A stretch of DNA of 64,000 bases from CAZTNW01 sp964614945. GTDB lineage: Bacteria > Caldisericota > JANLFM01. The notes beneath the pieces are model-generated. The model was not told the DNA's origin. It did no database searches and saw only the letters and a program-made list of their open reading frames with translations. The DNA lies in contig CAZTNW010000002.1 of the NCBI GenBank assembly GCA_964614945.1, positions 363,259 to 427,258 on the forward strand. The letters run 5' to 3'. Of this stretch, positions 58,272 to 64,000 are shown one piece after another (the first letter of the stretch is position 1; the number at the start of each line of letters is the position of its first letter). The position numbers and the translations under genes are program-made.

Positions 58272-59081
58272 ATGAACTGTCTGGTCTCGGCTTTGCGCTG
58301 GAGAGGATTCAAATTGGTGGCCCACGACTCACCACATAGGGTGATCCTGCCCGGGGAAGAGGGCCTGTTTGAACCTTATTACCAGTTGCTGAGGGATTAT
58401 TATTTTCGTCGCATCCTCGCGGATTTGGTGCAGATGAAGGAATGGCAGAAGGGGGAGGAATCCCTGGCCAGGAGATGGAGCGAGGAGGCCTGCGCAAAAT
58501 ACCTTCCTCAGCTTGAGCAGCTCGGCTTTCTCCAGAAGAAAAGGGGACGCCTTCGCTTTTTCCGCCCTGAGCTGGACAACTTCGGGGACACCTTCGAGTG
58601 GTTTTTAAAGGAAGCGCTGAAGAGAGAATTCTACGCCGAGGCCATGTGCGGTGTGAGGCTGCAGGGGGTAATCGGCGGGGGAGATTACGATGTCCTCGGC
58701 CTTCTGGGCGACAAGCTGATTTACTTAGAGGGCAAAGCATCTCCGCCGAATAATGTACCTTACTCTGAGATCGAACGCTTCCTGGAGAGAGAGGAGGCAC
58801 TGGGGTGCGATTGTGCGCTGATCGTGAGTGATACGACCTTGAGAATCGAGCGTAACATCTTGGCTAACCTGCTCTACGCCCTCAGGCAGAAGTACGGTTT
58901 CACTAAAGAGAAGGCCTCCTCTGCGGTGAAACCCCTCAGCCCTAACATCTACTTCATTTCGCCCAAGCTTTTCATTTTGAACTCCAAGCGCGATGTGATC
59001 ACGAACCTGGAACGGGTTCTCTTCTACTACTTTCACCGTCGCTCGCCGGGGTTTAAAGATGGGATTGAAGATAGAATTTGA
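58272..59081 (+). CDS. Putative PD-(D/E)XK nuclease-like protein of unknown function
   Basis: A 269-residue protein not matching a family I can name. The first 100 residues contain a possible winged-helix part (ESLARRWSEEACAKYLPQLEQLGF, then a basic wing KKRGRLRFFR). Residues 110-190 carry a nuclease-like pattern: Glu in FEWFLKEALKREF (114), Asp in GGGDYDVLGLLGDKLIYLEG (138/140) and ExK in LEGKAS (153-155), followed by an alternating strand DCALIVSDTTL. This matches the PD-(D/E)XK core order. AAAGGGGAG precedes the ATG. It overlaps the CinA-like gene by 23 bases and follows endonuclease III, so a DNA-processing role is plausible. Confidence 0.65.
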   Translation: MNCLVSALRWRGFKLVAHDSPHRVILPGEEGLFEPYYQLLRDYYFRRILADLVQMKEWQKGEESLARRWSEEACAKYLPQLEQLGFLQKKRGRLRFFRPELDNFGDTFEWFLKEALKREFYAEAMCGVRLQGVIGGGDYDVLGLLGDKLIYLEGKASPPNNVPYSEIERFLEREEALGCDCALIVSDTTLRIERNILANLLYALRQKYGFTKEKASSAVKPLSPNIYFISPKLFILNSKRDVITNLERVLFYYFHRRSPGFKDGIEDRI

Positions 59082-60174
59082 AGTTGTCAGTCTCTTCGCC
59101 CTATTGGGCTCTAGGGAGTTATCCCTTCTCCTGGAAGAGCTGGAAGGTGCCGGCTGTACCCCCGCTTGCATTCATACAGCCTGCAGCGAGGAAGAAGCAT
59201 TAGCCCTCGCTCTGGATTTCTTTAAAAAGGACTCCCGGCTGATCCTCTTCACGCCATCATCCACTCCTTATCCCCAGGCAGACGAGAACAAGGGGAGCCA
59301 CAGGCTGCAGAGAGGAGTAAGCGCCCTCTTTTTAGAGGAGGAGAAGGGAAGTTGCTTGATCCATTTGCGGAGGAGGGAGGACTTCTCCTCTCTCTGCAGC
59401 CAGCTGCCGGCAAACTGGTGGGAACAGGAGCTCCACTTCGTGCGCACTTTCTACCTTTTCCCCATTGTTGAGGAAAGGATTGCCCCTTTACTTGCCCGCT
59501 TTCCCTCCCTCGAGGCCAGGTCGGCATTTCAGGAGCCGCAGCTCAAGGTCCATTTTTTTGGCCTCAAGTCAGAGGCAGAGAGGTTTTTTCAAGAGATGAG
59601 GTCATCGCTCGCGGAGAAATTGAGAGGCATATACTTGGGCGAGCGCCCCCTGCCTGAGGAGGTAGGCGCCGCGCTGAAGGAGAAGGGCCTATCCTTGGCC
59701 GTAATCGAGTCCTGCACCGGAGGGCTGCTCTCCCATTTGCTGACGAATTTGCCCGGGTCCTCCGATTACTTCCACTCTGGCTTGATCCCCTATCGCACGG
59801 AGGCCAAGATCTCTCTGGCCGGGATCGATCGGGATTTCTTTCGCAAGCACGAGGTTGTCTCTCAGGAAACTGCGCTCGCATTAGCGAGGCGCGCTCGATT
59901 CGATCCATCGATCGATCTTGGGCTGGGTGTAACGGGATTTGCCGGTCCGGGAGGAGGGAGCAGATTCGCTCCCGTGGGCACTGTTTACATCGCTTGTACC
60001 TCCCGAGAGAGAGAGGAGGCGCAGGAGTTCCACCTTTCCGGTTCGAGGGAGGAAGTGAAGCATCAGGCTGCCCTCCAAGCCGTATTCCTGCTCTATAACT
60101 TCTTATCAGGTATTAATTCTAAGGCGGGCCTCCCTCTCCCAGCCTCTCCGCGCGCACCTCACTGTCCACCCTGA
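59059..60174 (+). CDS. CinA C-terminal (PncC/NMN amidohydrolase-like) protein with a divergent N-terminus
   Basis: A 371-residue protein. Residues about 205-345 are a CinA C-terminal/PncC domain: LAVIESCTGGLLSHLLTNLP, SGLIPYRTEAKISLAGI, and GLGVTGFAGPGGGSRFAPVG followed by TVYIACTS. This domain deamidates nicotinamide mononucleotide to NaMN, fitting the nearby nadABC genes. The N-terminal 200 residues are where CinA normally has its MoCF/ADP-ribose pyrophosphatase domain; here only the overall beta-alpha spacing is kept (a D/E-rich start, LHLRRREDFSSL, a linker FGLKSEAERFF), and the catalytic motifs are not visible. Function of the N-terminus is open. Confidence 0.85.
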   Translation: MGLKIEFEVVSLFALLGSRELSLLLEELEGAGCTPACIHTACSEEEALALALDFFKKDSRLILFTPSSTPYPQADENKGSHRLQRGVSALFLEEEKGSCLIHLRRREDFSSLCSQLPANWWEQELHFVRTFYLFPIVEERIAPLLARFPSLEARSAFQEPQLKVHFFGLKSEAERFFQEMRSSLAEKLRGIYLGERPLPEEVGAALKEKGLSLAVIESCTGGLLSHLLTNLPGSSDYFHSGLIPYRTEAKISLAGIDRDFFRKHEVVSQETALALARRARFDPSIDLGLGVTGFAGPGGGSRFAPVGTVYIACTSREREEAQEFHLSGSREEVKHQAALQAVFLLYNFLSGINSKAGLPLPASPRAPHCPP

Positions 60175-60216
60175 AATTATCCATTTTGCTCGAATCTTAG
60201 GACTTCAAGGAGAGAT

Positions 60217-60365
60217 CCCTCGGCCTGCGGCCTCGGGATGACATGGGTAAAATACGCTCGGGACGACAGGGGTGAGCGGTCGGATGACATGAGTGGGTTG
60301 GGACGACATGGGCAAGCGGTGCCCCTGGCCTTGCTACACCCGAGGATGACATCGTAAATACACCC
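60217..60365. repeat. REP-like intergenic repeats (GGATGACAT units)
   Basis: Five related units, GGGATGACATGGG (60235), GGGACGACAGGGG (60260), CGGATGACATGAG (60281), GGGACGACATGGG (60300) and AGGATGACATCG (60343), lie downstream of a GAGATCCCTCGGCCTGCGGC palindromic core (60211-60230). The combination resembles the dispersed GAGATCC...GGATGACA repeat seen in many genomes. No coding sequence is present in the 60175-60462 gap. Confidence 0.55.
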
Positions 60366-60462
60366 GAGATGGCGCGGGTAGGGGAGTCCTTGCTGGTGCT
60401 CGGGGATGGCAGAGGGAGCCTGGGATGGTTGAATGCGGCTTCGGAAAAAGGAGCTCAGATAA

Positions 60463-60494
60463 AAAAAGCCGGCCCCCGCGGGGGCCGGCTTTTT
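60463..60494. terminator. Strong rho-independent terminator, bidirectional
   Basis: AAAAA-GCCGGCCCCC, a two-base centre and GGGGGCCGGC-TTTTT form a very stable hairpin with A and T tracts on both sides. It follows the adhesin stop (minus strand) and the CinA-like gene (plus strand). Confidence 0.93.
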
Positions 60495-60516
60495 AACTAT
60501 TTTGTTTCAGACGGCC

Positions 60517-63500
60517 TCAGGACCTTTTCTTCCTACTAGCCAGGAGGATCGAAGCCCCTACCAGCATTGTTGCTCCGCCGATTACGACGAAGAAGTAGAT
60601 GGGTGAACCGGTGGTGGGAAGAGGTTTTGCCGTTTCGCCTAAGACCTCAGGCGATGGGGTGGGGGAGGGAGAGGCGGTCTCGCCTTCCACCTCAGGCGAT
60701 GGCGTGGGCGAAGCGGGAGGAGTGGGAGAGGGGGATGGTGACGCAGGCGGTGTAGGCGAAGGGGAAGGGGTGGGTGAAGGTGTCGGTGACGGAGTTGGAG
60801 AGGGTGTCGGGGTAGGTCCGACCGGATCGATCACGGTGCCCAGGTCAATCACCTGGCCATCGGTCTGGATCACCACGGGAATATTCGCTACTGTCTGATA
60901 CCCGTCTGGGACGGTGGTTTCAACGAGCACGTACCAGCCCAGAGGAATATGATCGAAGACCAGCAATCCGTTGACGCCCGTGAAGCCGCTCATTTGAATG
61001 GTGGTCTCAGTTAGATCGAGCACCCCGTTTCTATTTGTATCGACGTAGAGGACGAAGATGACTCCTGATAGCGGCACATTATCCCCGCCGATTTTCAGGA
61101 GCCGAAGAGAGCCGTATCCAGGATTATCCTGCAATTCGTATCCGACAATCTGGCTGACGTTTTCGATAGAGAAGAATTGATCCGCTACCTTGAGGTAACC
61201 TGCTGGCACGCTTGTCTCGACCAGGACATAGTGACCGTAGGGCAAATTGCTGAAAGTGAGGTTCCCGTTGGCGTCCGTGACTCCTGAGGCAACGGGGCTG
61301 GCCAGGTCAAGGGCTCCTAACGTGCCGTAAGGCGGGAGGTCGTTGTAGAGGGTGAATCCGGCATTAGCTAAAGCTGCCCCGCCGATACCCAACTTATGGA
61401 TGCGCAGCTCCCCTAGGATCTTGGGATCAGCGAAGGTGAAGCTCAGGACGAGATGTTCGGAATCCAGCGTGCCGTATTTCGGATCAATGGTCGCGTATCC
61501 AGGAGGTGCAATTTCCTCCACCACCTTGTACTCGCCCCAAGGCAAGTCGGTCCAGGAGACTTTCCCGTCGCTACCGGTGGTCTTGTTCCCGTCCACCTTT
61601 TCCCAGCCATCTCCCACCTTCACCCAGAGGGAGAAAGTGGCTCCGGCCAGGACTTTCGTGCCGTCGGCCGCATCGACTTTGAGCACCTCGATCGAGCCCT
61701 TCCGTTCGGGGTTCGTGGCGGTGAAGCTGATCGTGAGATGAGAGCCGTCGATCGTGAAGGTCTTGGGGAAGGAGGGATCAGGGGCATACCCGGTCGGTAT
61801 TCCGGTCTCCGCCAGGACGTACTCCCCGTATGCCAGATCCGTCCAGCTGAGGATTCCTGTCCCGTCCGTGGTCTTGACGCTTGAATATCCATTCGGTCCG
61901 GTGAGGGTGAACTCCGCTCCGGCCAGATGCTTTCCATTTTGATCGAACTTCTCTAAGCTGACCGAGCCCTTGCCCTGGGTATTAGTGACGTGGAAGGTGA
62001 AGGAGAGATGATCGCCGTCGATCGTGAAGGAAGCGGGGATGTCATGTGTGATGCTGTAGCCGGGGATCGGTTCCTCCACCAGGGTGTAGGTGCCCCACTC
62101 TAAGTTATCCCAGGTCAAGCTGCCATTTGCGGCGATCGTCTTCGTGCTCACGTACCCGTTGGGACCGCTCAAGGTGAAGGTGGCGGTGGTGGAGAGGCCG
62201 GCAAAGGCCTTCTCTACTGTGACGGAGCCCTTCAATTTGGGGTCCTGGAAGGTAAAGCTCAGGCTGAGCTTATCCCCGTTGAGGATACCGGTCTGGAAGT
62301 CAGGGGTGGCTTTGCCGTACCCGGTGGGGGCTGCTTCCTCCACCACCTTGTACTCGCCCCAAGGCAAGTCGGTCCAGGAGACTTTCCCGTCGCTACCGGT
62401 GGTCTTGTTCCCGTCCACCTTTTCCCAGCCATCTCCCACCTTCACCCAGAGGGAGAAAGTGGCTCCGGCCAGGGTTAGGTTGCCCGTATCCGTTTTGGTT
62501 ACTTCAATCGCACCCTTGAGGGTGTTGTTCACGACATCTCCGATATTAATGACGAGCTGATCCGGGCCTATCTCCACGATCCTATCCGTGAAAGTGCTGA
62601 CATATCCTGCGGGAGCCCCGGTCTCTCTCAGGATATACCGTCCGTGAGGCAGGTTAGAGAAGGTCAGGATTCCGTTGTCTCCGGTTGTACCCACGGCGAC
62701 TACGTCGATTCCGTTCTCTTTAAAGAGGGTGAACTCCGCTCCCTTCAATACCTTGGGCGGCGTGGAGTTATCTATTTTCCGCAGTGTGAGAGACCCGGGT
62801 TCGGGAGAGTTGACAAAGATGACGAACTCGCTGAGATGGGTACCCTTGATTTCCACGCTGCGCGATGGTGAAGGATCTAGAGCGTAACCGGCGGGCGCCG
62901 CGATCTCAGTAAGGGTGTAAATGCCCCATTTCAAGCCCATCCAGGTGTAAGTGCCGCTCGCCGGGATTGTCTGCACGTTGTCGAACCCTCCCGGTCCCTG
63001 GAGACGGAATACCGCTCCGGCCAGGGGATTTCCGACGGGATCTTGCTTGGCGACTGAGATGGAGCCCAGTTGCCTGGTGTTCACCATGGAGAAAGTGATA
63101 TGGAGATTGTCTCCCTTGATTGTGAAGGTCTGGTAATCGGGGCTGGCCTTCGCGAAGCCGGCAGGGGCTGATTCTTCCACCACTTTATAATCACCCCAAC
63201 TTAAATTGCCCCAGGAAGCGAGGCCGTCGATGCCCGAGGTCTTGTTTTGATTCTGGTTGACCCAGTCATCTCCCACTTTCATCCAGAGGGAGAAAGTGGC
63301 GCCAGGGACAGGCGTGCCGAACTGATCAACCTTGGTTACATCGACAGAGCCGAGCTCCTGCACGGTGTTCTCAATATTGAAGGAGATCACTTCGCCTATT
63401 TCATGGATGAAGGCCGCCCGATCGGCAACTTTGGCGTAGCCGGCGGGTACCGTGGTCTCTACAAGAATGTAGTGACCGTAGGGGAGGTCGCTGAAGGAGA

Positions 63501-64000
63501 GATTTCCACTCCCGTCGGTTGAGCCTGAGGCGACGATATTGCTGGGTACTTGCTCAAGAGGATCCAGAACACCGTTGGAGGGCGGGAGGTCGTTGTAGAG
63601 GGTGAATCCGGCATTAGCTAAAGCTGCCCCGCCGAAGCCGGTCTTATGTATGCGGATTTCTCCGCGGATTTCGGTATTCGTAGCCGTGTAAGTGAAGTTA
63701 TATTTCTCGCCAGTGGGGATGACGAAGCTCTCGGAGAAGCTGCCGCTGTATCCAGCAGGCACCCCTGTTTCCACCAGGTTGTAGTTTCCGGGCAGGAGGT
63801 CGTTCCAGATCAGCGGATTACCGTCAGTCCCTGTGGTCTTCTTGTTCCCTGTGGGGTAGCTCGGCCCGGTGAGGGTGAACTCCGCTCCCGCCAGATGCTT
63901 TCCGTCCTGGTCGAACTTCTCTAAGCTGACGGAGCCCTTGATCAGGGTATTCGTAGCCGTGTAAGTGAAGTTATATTTCTCGCCAGTGGGGATGACGAAG
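60517..64000 (-). CDS. LPXTG-anchored Cna_B/SpaA-repeat surface adhesin (partial)
   Basis: A very long cell-surface protein, incomplete because the reading frame continues past the window end. At least eleven prealbumin-like B repeats of about 80-100 residues start with motifs such as GSVDVTKVDQFG, GSISVAKQDPVG, GAIEVTKTDTGN, GSVSLEKFDQNG and GELRIHKLGIGG. Each has an early Lys and a late Glu in YxLVET/YKVVEE followed by PxGY, the pattern of self-generated Lys-Asn/Asp isopeptide bonds. A Pro/Ser/Thr stalk (VGPTPTPSPTPS... with two GETA motifs) leads to LPTTG, a membrane helix and RKKRS, a sortase signal. No sortase gene is in the window. Several repeats are identical at DNA level. Confidence 0.93.
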   Translation of the reverse strand, partial: FVIPTGEKYNFTYTATNTLIKGSVSLEKFDQDGKHLAGAEFTLTGPSYPTGNKKTTGTDGNPLIWNDLLPGNYNLVETGVPAGYSGSFSESFVIPTGEKYNFTYTATNTEIRGEIRIHKTGFGGAALANAGFTLYNDLPPSNGVLDPLEQVPSNIVASGSTDGSGNLSFSDLPYGHYILVETTVPAGYAKVADRAAFIHEIGEVISFNIENTVQELGSVDVTKVDQFGTPVPGATFSLWMKVGDDWVNQNQNKTSGIDGLASWGNLSWGDYKVVEESAPAGFAKASPDYQTFTIKGDNLHITFSMVNTRQLGSISVAKQDPVGNPLAGAVFRLQGPGGFDNVQTIPASGTYTWMGLKWGIYTLTEIAAPAGYALDPSPSRSVEIKGTHLSEFVIFVNSPEPGSLTLRKIDNSTPPKVLKGAEFTLFKENGIDVVAVGTTGDNGILTFSNLPHGRYILRETGAPAGYVSTFTDRIVEIGPDQLVINIGDVVNNTLKGAIEVTKTDTGNLTLAGATFSLWVKVGDGWEKVDGNKTTGSDGKVSWTDLPWGEYKVVEEAAPTGYGKATPDFQTGILNGDKLSLSFTFQDPKLKGSVTVEKAFAGLSTTATFTLSGPNGYVSTKTIAANGSLTWDNLEWGTYTLVEEPIPGYSITHDIPASFTIDGDHLSFTFHVTNTQGKGSVSLEKFDQNGKHLAGAEFTLTGPNGYSSVKTTDGTGILSWTDLAYGEYVLAETGIPTGYAPDPSFPKTFTIDGSHLTISFTATNPERKGSIEVLKVDAADGTKVLAGATFSLWVKVGDGWEKVDGNKTTGSDGKVSWTDLPWGEYKVVEEIAPPGYATIDPKYGTLDSEHLVLSFTFADPKILGELRIHKLGIGGAALANAGFTLYNDLPPYGTLGALDLASPVASGVTDANGNLTFSNLPYGHYVLVETSVPAGYLKVADQFFSIENVSQIVGYELQDNPGYGSLRLLKIGGDNVPLSGVIFVLYVDTNRNGVLDLTETTIQMSGFTGVNGLLVFDHIPLGWYVLVETTVPDGYQTVANIPVVIQTDGQVIDLGTVIDPVGPTPTPSPTPSPTPSPTPSPSPTPPASPSPSPTPPASPTPSPEVEGETASPSPTPSPEVLGETAKPLPTTGSPIYFFVVIGGATMLVGASILLASRKKRS
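61331..61385 (-). repeat. Exact 55-bp DNA repeat, copy 1
   Basis: Identical to 63581-63635; encodes the GGAALANAGFTLYNDLPP part of two adhesin repeats of the same subtype. Confidence 0.9.
61513..61651 (-). repeat. Exact 139-bp DNA repeat, copy 1
   Basis: Identical base for base to 62335-62473, 822 bases away. Encodes the LAGATFSLWVKVGDGWEKVD to YKVVEE part of two Cna_B-type units, indicating recent duplication or gene conversion inside the adhesin gene. Confidence 0.92.
62335..62473 (-). repeat. Exact 139-bp DNA repeat, copy 2
   Basis: Second copy of the 139-bp repeat at 61513-61651. Confidence 0.92.
63581..63635 (-). repeat. Exact 55-bp DNA repeat, copy 2
   Basis: Second copy of 61331-61385. 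Confidence 0.9.
63673..63727 (-). repeat. Exact 55-bp repeat, copy 1 (also at the window end)
   Basis: The same 55 bases recur at 63946-64000 and encode FVIPTGEKYNFTYTATNT. The window stops inside the second copy, so the repeat array continues outside. Confidence 0.9.
63946..64000 (-). repeat. Exact 55-bp repeat, copy 2, cut by the window end
   Basis: Matches 63673-63727 over all 55 visible bases. Confidence 0.9.

Noticed and set aside
60567..60898. Glycine-rich open frames on the plus strand (GVGEGEGVGEG type)
   Set aside because: They are the antisense of the Pro/Ser/Thr stalk of the adhesin and have no start site or family.
60517..64000. Repeats considered as a CRISPR array
   Set aside because: Repeats are of unequal length and spacing, lie in frame inside one long coding sequence and encode protein domains.

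Overview
The window looks like a chromosomal piece (about 55-58% G+C over most of its length) from an uncultured, probably anaerobic or microaerophilic bacterium with a Gram-positive-type envelope. The main clues are a sortase LPXTG surface protein, a long SRP RNA directly in front of dnaX-ybaB-recR, rubrerythrin, peroxiredoxin and Feo iron uptake, and lysine made by the LysW carrier-protein (alpha-aminoadipate) route instead of the diaminopimelate route. Several genes appear to be leaderless: a TANNNT -10 element lies 5-6 bases before the start codon and no Shine-Dalgarno sequence is present. I cannot place the lineage from sequence alone.

Layout. 0.1-3.1 kb: glycerate 2-kinase, a membrane-anchored M28 peptidase and an AfpA/DmrB-like flavoprotein in one tight operon. 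3.1-8.6 kb (minus strand): a divergent Amt-family channel, a broken ArsP/YraQ-type permease behind an intact ArsR regulator, QueG, Fpg, and endonuclease Q with a putative sliding-clamp motif at its tail. 8.8-11.0 kb: a self-regulated MarR-DrrA-DrrB efflux operon. 11.1-20.4 kb: an ACT-domain protein divergent from a ten-gene lysine operon (lysW, lysX, lysY, homocitrate synthase, homoaconitase large and small subunits, homoisocitrate dehydrogenase, lysZ, lysJ, class II amidotransferase-like gene). The usual last enzyme, LysK, is absent, and the amidotransferase-fold protein may take its place. 20.5-23.2 kb: tRNA-Ser followed by an AT-rich, decaying stretch (SDR remnant, frameshifted RidA), a conserved unknown gene and a flavodoxin-like gene. 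23.4-26.7 kb: iron alcohol dehydrogenase and a winged-helix/methyltransferase fusion.

26.9-35.0 kb is an iron and redox island: a pair of ABC half-transporters resembling siderophore systems, an IS630 relic, feoA-feoA-feoB(split)-feoC, a DtxR-family regulator and rubrerythrin. The feo operon and the dtxR gene share a GTTAG-N6-CTAAC operator. 35.3-41.3 kb: UPF0340, an aminotransferase remnant, a peroxiredoxin with a duplicated start, an FMN reductase, an unknown protein, a GGDEF/HD-GYP protein and an RhlE-like helicase. 41.7-46.4 kb: a FecR-like membrane protein, an S9 peptidase and a C45-type Ntn hydrolase.

46.4-60.2 kb is core housekeeping: SRP RNA, dnaX, ybaB, recR, a zinc-ribbon membrane protein, a LonC-like protease, nadA-nadB-nadC, a four-domain S1 protein, endonuclease III, a putative PD-(D/E)XK nuclease and a CinA/PncC-like protein. 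After REP-like repeats and a strong terminator, the window ends inside a long Cna_B/SpaA-repeat LPXTG adhesin on the minus strand, which is incomplete at its N-terminus.
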